Assembly: GCA_034669045.1 (NCBI GenBank)
Contig: JAXDOD010000062.1
Location: 1-64,000 of the forward strand
Direction: 5' to 3'
Length of the DNA: 64,000 nucleotides
Origin: VAZQ01 sp034669045
Lineage (GTDB): Bacteria > Pseudomonadota > Alphaproteobacteria > Rhizobiales > Xanthobacteraceae
Position numbers and translations under genes: made by a program. Below the pieces are notes generated by a model. It was given only the letters and a program-made list of their open reading frames with translations. It was not told the origin of the DNA and made no database searches. Positions 8,392-16,815 of the stretch are shown in pieces. How positions within the stretch are numbered: position 1 is the stretch's first letter; every line of letters begins with the position of its first letter.

Positions 8392-9498
8392 ATGCGCCGT
8401 GCGTTGATCGTCGCCATCGTCGCCGCACTCGCTTGCGTTCTCGTCGCCGATCCGGCCGCGGCGGAAGCGCGCAAGCGCGTGGTCAATGTGTACAACTGGT
8501 CGGACTACATCGATCCCACCGTGATCGAGCAATTCACCAGGGAAACGGGCATCGCGGTGCGCTACGATACCTTCGATTCCAACGACACCCTCGAGACCAA
8601 GCTGCTTGCCGGCCGGTCCGGTTACGACGTGGTGGTGCCGACCGCGTATTTCCTCGAACGCCAGATCAAGGCCGGCGTGTTCCAGCGCCTCGACAAGTCG
8701 AAGCTGCCGAATCTCGCCAATCTGTGGCCGGAGATCACGCGCCGGCTCGCCCAGTACGATCCGGGTAACGCCTATGGTGTGAACTACATGTGGGGCACCA
8801 CCGGCATCGGCTATAACGCCAGGAAAGCGCGCGAGATCCTGGGCGGCGACGGCAAAATCGATAGCTGGGACACCGTGTTCACGCCCGAGCAGCTCGCCAA
8901 GTTCAAGGATTGCGGCATTCACCTGCTCGATTCCTCCGACGACATCTTCGCGGCGGCCTTGCATCATCTCGGTCTTGATCCGAACACCAAGAACGAAGCC
9001 GACTACCAGAAGGCGGCCGCCCTGGTGACGAAGGTCCGACCGTCCGTGCGCAAGTTCCACTCCTCCGAATATATCAACGCGCTTGCTTCGGGAGAGATCT
9101 GTTTCGTGGTGGGCTATTCCGGCGACATCAAGCAGGCGCAGAAGCGCGCGGCGGAAGCCAAGAACGGGATCGAGCTTGCCTACGCCGTCCCGAAGGAGGG
9201 CGCGCAGCTCTGGTTCGACAACATCGCGATTCCTCGTGACGCCAGGAATTCCGCCGAGGCCCACGCCTTCATCGATTTTCTGCAGAAGCCGGAAGTGGCC
9301 GCGAAGAACTCCAACTTCATCGCCTATGCCAACGGCAACCTGGCGAGCCAGCAATTCATCGACAAGGCGGTGCTGGAAGACCGTACCATCTATCCGGACG
9401 AGGCGACCATGAACCGCCTCTACACCATGAGCGCGCACGACGCCAAGACGACCCGCGTGATGAACCGGCTATGGACCAGGGTCAAGACCGGCCGGTAG
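8392..9498 (+). CDS. Polyamine ABC transporter substrate-binding protein (PotF-like)
   Basis: Periplasmic putrescine/spermidine-binding protein, 368 residues, with an Ala-rich Sec signal peptide (MRRALIVAIVAALACVLVA...AAEA). Family features: VNVYNWSDYIDPTVIEQF at the mature N-terminus, RYDTFDSNDTLETKLLAG, YDVVVPTAYFLERQI, and VNYMWGTTGIGYN. A GAGAGG ribosome site supports ATG 8392. No permease or ATPase gene lies nearby, so it is an orphan binding protein that must use a transporter encoded elsewhere or act as a sensor input. It converges on lpxXL with a 9-base gap. Confidence 0.9.
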   Translation: MRRALIVAIVAALACVLVADPAAAEARKRVVNVYNWSDYIDPTVIEQFTRETGIAVRYDTFDSNDTLETKLLAGRSGYDVVVPTAYFLERQIKAGVFQRLDKSKLPNLANLWPEITRRLAQYDPGNAYGVNYMWGTTGIGYNARKAREILGGDGKIDSWDTVFTPEQLAKFKDCGIHLLDSSDDIFAAALHHLGLDPNTKNEADYQKAAALVTKVRPSVRKFHSSEYINALASGEICFVVGYSGDIKQAQKRAAEAKNGIELAYAVPKEGAQLWFDNIAIPRDARNSAEAHAFIDFLQKPEVAAKNSNFIAYANGNLASQQFIDKAVLEDRTIYPDEATMNRLYTMSAHDAKTTRVMNRLWTRVKTGR

Positions 9499-9507
9499 AC
9501 GCGGGCG

Positions 9508-10437
9508 CTATCGCCAGCGGCGGTGCAGCCAAAGCCATTGCTCCGGGTGCTCGCGGACCCAGCCTTCGATCACGCTGGTGACCGCTTGCATGGTGGCTTG
9601 CATGTCGACGAGGCCCTCGGCATCGCGCGGCAGCACGAGCGGGGCGGTCACCTCGCCGCGGAAATGATTGCCATCGGCAAGCCGCACGATGCGCACTCCG
9701 CGAACTTGGCAGTCGGTGTGGCGCGCAAGCTGCGCCAAGAGCGGGCTCGCCTTGCAGGTGCGTCCGAAGAAGGTCACGTCGACGCCGCGATGGTCGTGCT
9801 GGTCGACCAGCATGCCGACATGGCGGCCGCGCTGGAGTATGCCCGCGAGCCGCAGGGGTGCGTCGAAGCGGGAGGCGATGAGCGTTCCCATGCAGCCCGC
9901 GCGCATCTTCAGCACGGCGTCGGAGATGGCACGGACGTTCGGAGCGCGATAGAGCACGGACAGGTCCACACCCAGGCGCGCCGCAGCGAGCGCGGAGATT
10001 TCCCAATTGGCAAGATGTGCCGTGAAGAACGCGGTCGGAACGGGCTTGCTGCGGATCTGTTCGAAGTGGTCCAGCGCCGCCTGGTCGTAGTATCCGTCCG
10101 GTGCGTGATCGTCCGGGCGGACCCGCATCCGGTCGAGGAAGGCGATCTCGACCGCGAAGCGGCCGAGATTGTCCCACACGCCGCCGAGGATCTGCTCGAT
10201 CTCGGCCGCCGTCTTGTCCGGGAATGCGGCGGCAAGATTGGCGCGGCCGACCCGGTGCTTGCGAAGCCACGGCCCGGCCCGGCGCAGGAAGGCGCCACCC
10301 GCATTGGCGAAGCGCACGCGGTCGCCACGCCGGATCACCTGCAACAGCGCGATCGCGATCCAACCGATTATCGCGTTCGCGATGGTCTTGAGGCCGCGTC
10401 TGACCGTCAGCGCCAGGCGTATGAAGGCGGATTTCAT
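9508..10437 (-). CDS. lpxXL: Lipid A very-long-chain acyltransferase LpxXL
   Basis: Inner-membrane acyltransferase of the LpxL/HtrB family, 309 residues. It has an N-terminal membrane anchor (TIANAIIGWIAIALLQVI) and the catalytic HX4E motif HLANWE (His141, Glu146). In rhizobia LpxXL transfers the 27-hydroxyoctacosanoyl chain from AcpXL to lipid A; position as the last gene of the acpXL cluster is the main evidence for that role here rather than lauroyl or myristoyl transfer. ATG 10437 starts 16 bases after the adh stop, in the same operon. Confidence 0.9.
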   Translation of the reverse strand: MKSAFIRLALTVRRGLKTIANAIIGWIAIALLQVIRRGDRVRFANAGGAFLRRAGPWLRKHRVGRANLAAAFPDKTAAEIEQILGGVWDNLGRFAVEIAFLDRMRVRPDDHAPDGYYDQAALDHFEQIRSKPVPTAFFTAHLANWEISALAAARLGVDLSVLYRAPNVRAISDAVLKMRAGCMGTLIASRFDAPLRLAGILQRGRHVGMLVDQHDHRGVDVTFFGRTCKASPLLAQLARHTDCQVRGVRIVRLADGNHFRGEVTAPLVLPRDAEGLVDMQATMQAVTSVIEGWVREHPEQWLWLHRRWR

Positions 10438-10453
10438 CGGTGCACGCGTGCGG

Positions 10454-11476
10454 TCAGAACGTGACCACGATCTTGCCGAACACCTGCCGGCTTTCGAGCC
10501 GCGCCAGGGCGCGTTCGACCTCCGCAAGCGCCACCTCGGTGTCGATCACCGGCCGCATCCCGCCCGCGATCTTGGCGAGGCTTTCGCGGATGTTGCGCAT
10601 TGAAGCCCCGAATGAACCGATGATGCGATATTGCTGCTGGAACAGTTGCATCAGGTTGAGGGTCGTGGAGGGACCCGACGTCGCCCCGCAGGTGACGAGC
10701 CGGCCGCCGCGCTTGAGACATAAGAGCGAGCCCTGGAAGGTTTCCGCGCCGACATGCTCGAATACCACGTCGACGCCCTTTTTGGCAGTGAGCTTGCGCA
10801 CCACGCCCTCGAAGCGCTCGGTGCGGTAGTTGATCACGTGATCGGCGCCGAGCGCCTTGGCCTTCTCCGCTTTGGCGTCATCTCCGACGGTGGTGATGAC
10901 CGTCGCACCGATCGCCTTCGCCATCTTGATCGCAACCGTGCCGATGCCAGAGCCGCCGGCATGAACCAGGACGCTCTCGCCGGGTTCCAGCCGGGCGTTG
11001 TCGAACAGCATGTGCTGCACGGTCGCGAAGGCGATCGGCGCGCAGGCCGCGTCGCAGAAGGAAACGCCGGGCGGGACTGGGATCACCAGCCGCGCCGGCA
11101 TGTTGATGAGCTCGCGCGCGAAGCCGTCGATGTGAAAGCCCATGATGCCGCCGACCTTCTCGCAGAGATTGTCGCGGCCCTCGCGGCAGGCCTTGCAGAC
11201 GCCACAGGTGAGCGCGCCGTACATCACGACGCGGTCACCGGGCTTGAACCCCGTCACCGCCGGACCAGCCGCAGCGATTTCGCCGGCGGCCTCGGCGCCC
11301 ACCGCCAGCGGCATCTTGCGCTTTGCGAAGGCCATGCCGCGCCAGCCCCAGACGTCGATGTGGTTGAGCGCCACCGCCTTGACGCGGATCTGCACCTCGC
11401 CATCACCCGGAGGCGACGGCGCCGCCACCTCGGCGAGTTCGAGCTTGCGGTCGGCGACGAGGGTCAGTGCGCGCAT
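10454..11476 (-). CDS. Zinc-type alcohol dehydrogenase/quinone oxidoreductase of the AcpXL cluster
   Basis: Medium-chain dehydrogenase/reductase, 340 residues, cytoplasmic. An N-terminal GroES-like domain carries the structural-zinc lobe CGVCKACREGRDNLC, followed by a Rossmann domain with HAGGSGIGTVAIKMAK and GATVITTVGDD. The usual first catalytic-zinc cysteine is replaced (LNHIDVWGWRG), so it resembles quinone-oxidoreductase-type members. In the rhizobial acpXL cluster the equivalent gene (adh2XL) sits between fabF1XL and lpxXL and probably reduces an intermediate of long-chain synthesis; the exact step is not established. ATG 11476 lies 7 bases after the fabF1 stop. Confidence 0.85.
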   Translation of the reverse strand: MRALTLVADRKLELAEVAAPSPPGDGEVQIRVKAVALNHIDVWGWRGMAFAKRKMPLAVGAEAAGEIAAAGPAVTGFKPGDRVVMYGALTCGVCKACREGRDNLCEKVGGIMGFHIDGFARELINMPARLVIPVPPGVSFCDAACAPIAFATVQHMLFDNARLEPGESVLVHAGGSGIGTVAIKMAKAIGATVITTVGDDAKAEKAKALGADHVINYRTERFEGVVRKLTAKKGVDVVFEHVGAETFQGSLLCLKRGGRLVTCGATSGPSTTLNLMQLFQQQYRIIGSFGASMRNIRESLAKIAGGMRPVIDTEVALAEVERALARLESRQVFGKIVVTF

Positions 11477-11483
11477 GCGCCCG

Positions 11484-12761
11484 TCACATCGGCTCCCGGC
11501 CGACGACCAGCGAGACGTTCTGGCCGCCGAAGCCGAAAGAGTTGGACAGCGCATGACGCACCTTGGCGTCGCGCGCCACGTTGGGGACCACGTCGAGCGC
11601 AATGGCCGGGTCCGGCACCTGGTAGTTGATGGTCGGCGGCAGGCGCTGGTGCTCGAGGGTGAGCAGCGTGATGACGGTCTCGACCGCGCCGGCCGCCGAG
11701 AGCGTATGTCCGATCATCGACTTGTTCGACGAGATCGGCACGCCCTTGGCGCGCTCGCCGAGCACCGCCGTCACGCCGAGGCATTCCATCTTGTCGTTCT
11801 CCGGCGTGCCGGTGCCGTGCGGATTGACGTAGTCGATGTCGTCGGGAGAGAGGCCGGCGTCCATGATCGCGTTGCGGATGCAGCCGATGATCGCCTTGCC
11901 GTCGGGGCTCGAACGGGTGCGGTGGAACGAGTCCGCCATCTCGCCGCAACCCTCGATCACGCCGAGAATTCTTGCGCCGCGCGCCTTGGCATGGTCGAGG
12001 CTCTCGAGCACGAGCGCCGCCGCGCCCTCCGCCATGACGAAGCCGTCGCGGTTCTTGGAAAACGGCTTTGCCGCCGCCGCCGGCGGGTCGTTTGCCGTTG
12101 AAAGCGCGGACAGTAGCGAGAAACGGACCAACGACTCCGGACTGATCGATCCGTCGGTCCCGATGCAGAGCGCGACGTCGGTTTCGCCGCGCCTGATCGC
12201 TTCGACGCCGAGCTGGATGGCGGTCGCGCCCGATGCACAGGCGGTCGACAGCGACACCGGGGATCCTTTGGTGCCGAACCGCTCGGCGACGTGCTCGGCG
12301 ACAGAGCCCAACAGGCAGCGCTCGTGGAAGGGCCGAAATTGTCCCGACTCGGCCGCACGCAGCAACTCGTCATAGCTCACATTGTCGTTGGCGCGCGCGT
12401 TCGCGGCGACGGCCTCGCGATGCAGCCACTCCATCTCCACCGGCGCGACGGCGAGAAACAGCGGACCTGGAAAGTCGCCCATCGTGCCGATCGACGCCTC
12501 CGCGATAGCCTCTTCCGCCACCATGTCGGCCAGCCGCTCGCCGAGCGCGACGGAGCAGAACGGCTCGATCTCGATGAAGTCGATGGTGCCGGCGACGGTG
12601 GTACGCAGCGCATCCGTGGGAAACCGGCTGATGCGCCGGATTCCCGATTGTCCCGCTGTGAGCTTGCGCCAGTTGTCGGATTTGCCGGCGCCGAGCGACG
12701 TCACCACGCCCATGCCGGTGACGGCGACGGGGCTGCCGGCCTTGTTGCGCGATGATGCCAT
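11484..12761 (-). CDS. fabF1XL: 3-oxoacyl-ACP synthase (FabF1XL), active ketosynthase
   Basis: Beta-ketoacyl-ACP synthase II-type condensing enzyme, 425 residues, cytoplasmic. Catalytic residues are intact: Cys175 in STACASGA, His in NPHGTGTPEND, and the SNKSMIGHTLSAAGAVE segment with the second His. The C-terminus has SNSFGFGGQNVSLVVG. In this cluster it should elongate acyl chains on AcpXL toward C28. ATG 12761 has an AAGGAT ribosome site and follows the fabF2 stop by 11 bases; the open frame reaches further upstream but overlaps fabF2. Its partner lacks the cysteine, so this is the likely catalytic subunit. Confidence 0.9.
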   Translation of the reverse strand: MASSRNKAGSPVAVTGMGVVTSLGAGKSDNWRKLTAGQSGIRRISRFPTDALRTTVAGTIDFIEIEPFCSVALGERLADMVAEEAIAEASIGTMGDFPGPLFLAVAPVEMEWLHREAVAANARANDNVSYDELLRAAESGQFRPFHERCLLGSVAEHVAERFGTKGSPVSLSTACASGATAIQLGVEAIRRGETDVALCIGTDGSISPESLVRFSLLSALSTANDPPAAAAKPFSKNRDGFVMAEGAAALVLESLDHAKARGARILGVIEGCGEMADSFHRTRSSPDGKAIIGCIRNAIMDAGLSPDDIDYVNPHGTGTPENDKMECLGVTAVLGERAKGVPISSNKSMIGHTLSAAGAVETVITLLTLEHQRLPPTINYQVPDPAIALDVVPNVARDAKVRHALSNSFGFGGQNVSLVVGREPM

Positions 12762-12772
12762 ATCCTTTTCCT

Positions 12773-13969
12773 TCACCGCACCGCTTCGACGAGGGCCATT
12801 CCTTCGCCCCGCCAATGGCCGACGCCGGTCACCACGACCTGGGCGAGCGGACCTTCCATCACCCGCTCGCAGCCCGAGGTCTCGCCGGGCGCAGAAAGCT
12901 TGTCGTGGCCAAGCGCCAAAGTTGCAAGTGCAATGTTCATCACGAATTGCGCCTCGAATCCGTGGCCAAGATAGGTTCCGGTCGCCCGCGCCGGGACATC
13001 GGCAACAGTATTCAGAAAGCCGCGCTCTTCGCTGGTTGCCGGTTCGGCGCCGGTGGCGCCCGAAATCACCGCGACGCGGCCGGATTCCAGCCGGTCCGCC
13101 ATAGTCTGCCACATACTGCTCAGCGCTGCCGTAGTGGCGCCGGCCAGCCGGTTCGAGCGGCCGGCCAGCACCTTTGACAGGCGTGCGAGCGGTTTTGCGT
13201 TGCGGGCCTCGGCGTGTTCGCGCGCTTCAAGCACGAGGAACGCTCCGAGCGAACCCAGCGCCATCCCACCGCCGCGCGTTGCGCGCTGCCAGACCGGAGC
13301 GAAGGGGCCCTTGAGCGCGTGCCCGCCTAAAGCATAGAGCAGCAGGAGATCCTTGCGCTCTCCGTTATGAGCGCCGCCGACGAGCGCGATGTCGCTCTGC
13401 CCCGCCTCGATCCGCGCGAGCGCAAGCCGCGTTGCGTTGACGCCGGCTGCCTCCTCGCCCATGAAGGTGCGCGACGAGCCGGTGACGCCGTGGACGATGG
13501 AGATGTTTCCCGCCAGGAGGTTGGAAAGCTGTGCCAGAAATAGCGTCGGGCGCAGGTCGCTCATCAGCCGCTTGTTGAGGAAGGGCCCCGGGCGCTCGCC
13601 CTTGGCTAGGCCGTTGAGGATCGTGGCGTCGACGGCCTCGTCGCGTTCGCCGCCGCCGGCGGCCACGATCATGTCCATGCGCGCGAGCAATTCGGCATTG
13701 CCCTTGGCGCCGGCGCTGTCGAGCGCGAGCCCGGCCGCGTAGGTGCCGATGCGCTGCCAGGCTTCCATCTGGCGCTGGTCGCCCTTCTTTGGAATCTGCT
13801 TGTCGAGTTCGATCGGCGCCAATCGATGCACCACATACGGCGCGAAGGCCTGCGTCTCCGGCTCCGGCGGCGCCTCGTTGAGACGCTGCCAATGCATCGC
13901 CGGCCCCTCGCCCAGGCAGGAGACGATACCCAGCCCCGTGATCCAGGTCTCGCGTGGCGCGTCAGCCAT
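12773..13969 (-). CDS. fabF2XL: Ketosynthase-like protein without active-site cysteine (FabF2XL)
   Basis: 398-residue thiolase-fold protein related to FabF, beginning TWITGLGIVSCLGEG. Aligning it to FabF1 through the segment before SDIALVGGAHN places Glu173 (GEEAAG) where FabF1 has the nucleophilic cysteine. The NPHGTGT histidine motif is also absent (the region reads SGATGAEPATSEERG). It therefore cannot act as a normal condensing enzyme. The pairing resembles the ketosynthase and chain-length-factor heterodimers of type II polyketide synthases, where one subunit is cysteine-free. Its start overlaps the fabZ stop by 8 bases, so translation is probably coupled. Confidence 0.87.
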   Translation of the reverse strand: MADAPRETWITGLGIVSCLGEGPAMHWQRLNEAPPEPETQAFAPYVVHRLAPIELDKQIPKKGDQRQMEAWQRIGTYAAGLALDSAGAKGNAELLARMDMIVAAGGGERDEAVDATILNGLAKGERPGPFLNKRLMSDLRPTLFLAQLSNLLAGNISIVHGVTGSSRTFMGEEAAGVNATRLALARIEAGQSDIALVGGAHNGERKDLLLLYALGGHALKGPFAPVWQRATRGGGMALGSLGAFLVLEAREHAEARNAKPLARLSKVLAGRSNRLAGATTAALSSMWQTMADRLESGRVAVISGATGAEPATSEERGFLNTVADVPARATGTYLGHGFEAQFVMNIALATLALGHDKLSAPGETSGCERVMEGPLAQVVVTGVGHWRGEGMALVEAVR

Positions 13970-14435
13970 GAGCGGCTGGCTCCATCGGGAAGGCGATGGC
14001 GGCTGCCGCCGCTTCCATGCCGGCCTGAAACTCCGGGCTTGGAAACTCGACCAGTCGAAAGGTGATCTCGGCGTCGCAGACGAGCTTGTCGTCGATCCTG
14101 ATCTCGGAGCTCGTCATCGCGAAGCCGGAGCCGTCGTGCTCGATGTGGGCGCTCACCGACAGCGCTTCGCCCGGGGTCACGAAGCGGCGAAGCTTGGCCT
14201 GCTTGAAGGCGACGAGGAACGGCATCCGCGTGAAGCGGGTGATGCCGATGATCAGCCAGCCCGAGGCCTGCGCCATCGTCTCGAGCAGCATGACGCCGGG
14301 CATCAGCGGCAGGCCTGGGAAATGTCCATCGAAGATCGAGCTTTGAGTGGGGACAAGCGATTCGGCGCGAATCCTTTGCCCGGCGACGTCCAGCTCCAGA
14401 ATGCGGTCGATCAGTCGGAAATACTCAAGGCGCAT
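13962..14435 (-). CDS. fabZXL: 3-hydroxyacyl-ACP dehydratase of the AcpXL cluster
   Basis: Hot-dog-fold dehydratase of the FabZ type, 157 residues. The active-site helix region reads FDGHFPGLPLMPGVMLLETM, with the catalytic His38 and Glu52. It dehydrates 3-hydroxyacyl-ACP during long-chain elongation. The C-terminus carries an extra Ala-rich tail of about 25 residues. ATG 14435 follows acpXL by 13 bases; the longer open frame upstream overlaps acpXL and is not coding. The stop overlaps the fabF2 start. Confidence 0.9.
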   Translation of the reverse strand: MRLEYFRLIDRILELDVAGQRIRAESLVPTQSSIFDGHFPGLPLMPGVMLLETMAQASGWLIIGITRFTRMPFLVAFKQAKLRRFVTPGEALSVSAHIEHDGSGFAMTSSEIRIDDKLVCDAEITFRLVEFPSPEFQAGMEAAAAAIAFPMEPAAHG

Positions 14436-14448
14436 GCCGGTTCGAGCT

Positions 14449-14727
14449 TCACGCTTTCTTGGCAGCGACGAGTTCGTCGATGCGGGCGCACAGATTCTGC
14501 AGCACGAAATATTGCTCGCGCGGCGCCTTGCCTTCGTTGACCTCCTGCGTCCACTGCTCGAGCGGCATCTTGATGCCGAAAGTCTTGTCGATCGCGAACG
14601 CAACGTCCAGAAAGTCGAGGCTGTCGATGCCAAGATCTTCGACCGAACTGGTTGCCTGGATGGACTCGCGCGGGATGTCGCACGTCTCGGCAATGATATT
14701 GGCCACGGTATCGAACGTCGATGACAT
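14449..14727 (-). CDS. acpXL: Acyl carrier protein AcpXL
   Basis: Special acyl carrier protein, 92 residues, the same length as rhizobial AcpXL and longer than housekeeping AcpP. The phosphopantetheine attachment site is Ser36 in DLGIDSLDFLD. The KMPLEQWTQEVNEGKAPREQ segment is typical of AcpXL. It carries the growing 27-hydroxyoctacosanoate chain that LpxXL puts onto lipid A. It is the first gene of the six-gene minus-strand operon; ATG 14727 has an AGGGA ribosome site. The promoter should lie in the 176 bases up to the desaturase gene. Confidence 0.95.
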   Translation of the reverse strand: MSSTFDTVANIIAETCDIPRESIQATSSVEDLGIDSLDFLDVAFAIDKTFGIKMPLEQWTQEVNEGKAPREQYFVLQNLCARIDELVAAKKA

Positions 14728-14903
14728 CGGTAAATCCCTGATCGGTAACGCGTTTCGATGTGCGCACCAGCCCGCGCGCAGCCGCGTCGCTGCGCCCGGG
14801 ACACGCCCAAGCCGCCGCTGAAGTCGGTGCCCGTATAGCGAACGGGGAGCGCGAGTTCAATGCCGCGGATGATGGCCTGGCAAGGCACGCCGGAACGGCT
14901 TGC

Positions 14904-15902
14904 TCACTCGCCCGGAACCTCCTGAAAGCCGCGCGTCGTCACCCGCCCCTCCGCCGAGGCCGCAGTCAGGCGGGGGTTTGGCAGGACGACGTTGCGCGCG
15001 AGGCCGAGCAGGACCAAGAGGCGGATCGTCAAATAGGTGGTGTCGAGCTCAAACCACCGATGGCCGTATTTGGCCGAGCGGGGATCGGCGTGGTGATTGT
15101 TGTGCCAGCCTTCACCGTTGCTGAAATATCCAACGAAGATATTGTTCCGGCTGCTCTCGTCGGTGGCGTAATTGCGATAGCCCCACATATGAGTCACCGA
15201 GTTGACCGCCCAGGTCTGGTGCCAGACCAGAACGGTACGCACGAACACGCCCCAGACCAGCAGGCTCGCGCCGAACTGCACCGCATCCATCAAGGTGCCG
15301 CCCAGCGCCAGCGCGGCAAGAAAACCACCGCCAAAAAATACCGCCCACGACAGCACGATAATCCATACCCGCCACAAATTTTGCTCGAGCCGTTTGTAGA
15401 AACGATCACGCAGAATGTCTCTGGCGTAGCGCTCGAAAATTCCGAGCCGGTTGAGTTCCTGGTTCTCGACCAGGATCCAGCCCACGTGCCCCCAGAAGAA
15501 GTTGACCAGCGGACTGTGTGGGTCCGGCTGCTCGTCGGCATGCTGGTGATGCCGGCGGTGGATCGCGACCCAGCGCGCGGGACTGTCCTGCAGGCAGCAG
15601 AAGCCCAGGATCGCCAACGTGTGCTCCAGCCATTTCGGGCAGCAGAATCCGCGATGCGTCAACAGCCGGTGGTAGCAGAGGCTGATCCCGAGTGAACCGA
15701 AGACATACAGACCGACAATGGCGAGGATGGCGCCGGTCCAACTGAAGAACCAGGGCACGAATGCGAACAGCGCAAGCAGGTGGTATCCGACGATCCAGAT
15801 CGCGGCCGGCCAGGCGATACGCCGCAGGTTCACGCCGGTCGGCGGCGACAATCGCGCCTGGACCGGTGCGGTCGCTCCGACCTCAACAGTGTCGGCGGCC
15901 AT
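14904..15902 (-). CDS. Fatty acid desaturase (acyl-CoA delta-9 type)
   Basis: Integral-membrane di-iron desaturase, 332 residues from the chosen start. The three histidine boxes are present: HRLLTHR, HRRHHQHAD and HNNHHAD. Four hydrophobic segments surround them, and a conserved NSVTHMWGYRNY lies before the last box. It would introduce a cis double bond, most likely at delta-9 of a saturated acyl chain. ATG 15902 has GAGG eight bases upstream; ATG 15947 and GTG 15974 are in frame but lack a ribosome site. It reads toward acpXL, 176 bases upstream of it, so membrane lipid modification genes are grouped here. Confidence 0.88.
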   Translation of the reverse strand: MAADTVEVGATAPVQARLSPPTGVNLRRIAWPAAIWIVGYHLLALFAFVPWFFSWTGAILAIVGLYVFGSLGISLCYHRLLTHRGFCCPKWLEHTLAILGFCCLQDSPARWVAIHRRHHQHADEQPDPHSPLVNFFWGHVGWILVENQELNRLGIFERYARDILRDRFYKRLEQNLWRVWIIVLSWAVFFGGGFLAALALGGTLMDAVQFGASLLVWGVFVRTVLVWHQTWAVNSVTHMWGYRNYATDESSRNNIFVGYFSNGEGWHNNHHADPRSAKYGHRWFELDTTYLTIRLLVLLGLARNVVLPNPRLTAASAEGRVTTRGFQEVPGE

Positions 15903-16228
15903 CAACGGAGCCTCGTGTTCCTGGATGGAACCTTGGGACAATCGCATGCCCGAGTTATTTTCCAGGGCGTCCACGATGTCAATGCTGCGGCCCAGCCGCG
16001 GGCTGGCGCGCTCAAACGTGGGCTCATCACGCTTTAGCCGGCCAGAAGTCCCTCGGCGTCGTGCAACCTGAAGGACGATGTCGTGTTGCCGGCGCGAGCC
16101 GCTCCCGCCGAATGGCTCGCAAAGCCGCTAGCAAGGACCGCGGGGCATGACATAATCAGGCCCGAACGCCGCCCGTCCGGCGCGGCGCATGAAGGCAATC
16201 CGAATTGCCGCAGCACAGGGAGGTTCCC
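15903..16228. other. Divergent intergenic region between desaturase and heme-binding genes
   Basis: About 326 bases holding the 5' ends of two divergent units. If translation of the desaturase starts at the GTG at 15974, the region is shorter. A small palindrome (CCAGCC GCG GGCTGG, about 15988-16002) is the only structure seen. No further gene is supported. Confidence 0.4.
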
Positions 16229-16711
16229 ATGTCATTTCGATTGGCCGCCACGGCCGCTACCGCGGCGATTCTCTTCGTTCCATGCTCCGCGAGCGCGCAA
16301 GTCCTGACGGAACGCAATGTTTCCGTAAAAATGGCCCTGACGATCGCGGAAACGGCCCTTGCCGAATGCGGGATAAGGACGTCGGTTGCGGTGGTCGATC
16401 GCGCAGGCCGGTTGCGCGTCTTTCTCCAGGGCGATGGGGCGCAGCCGCACAATATCGAGCTCGCCCGCCGCAAGGCCTATACGGCCAACACGTTCGGGCG
16501 GACGTCCCTCGAATGGGCGCAGCGCACCGAGACCAATACTCCCGGCCAGCGGGCGCTCACCGATGTCATTCCGCTCCAGGGCGGCGTTCCGATCAAGGTC
16601 GGCAATGAGACGATCGGAGCTGTCGGGCTCAGCGGGGCCCCGAACGGCGGGGCACAGGAAGAGGCCTGCGGCCTCGCCGGCATCGCCAAAGTGGCCGACC
16701 AGCTCAAGTAA
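16229..16711 (+). CDS. Secreted heme-binding protein, GlcG/HbpS family (copy 1)
   Basis: 160-residue periplasmic protein with a Sec signal peptide (MSFRLAATAATAAILFVPCSASAQ) and one GlcG/HbpS (DUF336) domain: SVAVVDRAGRLRVFLQGDG, HNIELARRKAYTANTF, then GGVPIKVGNETIGAVGLSG. Family members bind heme or act as accessory proteins; the true ligand here is unknown. ATG 16229 has a GGGAGG ribosome site. It is a tandem paralogue of the gene at 16816 and shares its ADQLK ending. A perfect 11-bp hairpin lies between them, so they are probably one operon. Confidence 0.83.
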   Translation: MSFRLAATAATAAILFVPCSASAQVLTERNVSVKMALTIAETALAECGIRTSVAVVDRAGRLRVFLQGDGAQPHNIELARRKAYTANTFGRTSLEWAQRTETNTPGQRALTDVIPLQGGVPIKVGNETIGAVGLSGAPNGGAQEEACGLAGIAKVADQLK

Positions 16712-16743
16712 CGCGCGCCCTCCGGCACTATTCCCGTTCAATC

Positions 16744-16768
16744 GGCTGCCGCCGTTTCGGCGGCAGCC
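16744..16768 (+). other. Perfect intercistronic hairpin
   Basis: GGCTGCCGCCG (16744-16754), a TTT loop, and CGGCGGCAGCC (16758-16768): an 11-bp perfect stem with a 3-base loop 32 bases after the first heme-binding gene. There is no T tract, so it is less likely a terminator than an mRNA-stabilising or processing hairpin that sets relative expression of the two paralogues. Confidence 0.6.
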
Positions 16769-16815
16769 GCATCGCACGACCGCGACGGTCGCAACCTAAC
16801 AATGAGGATTTCCAC

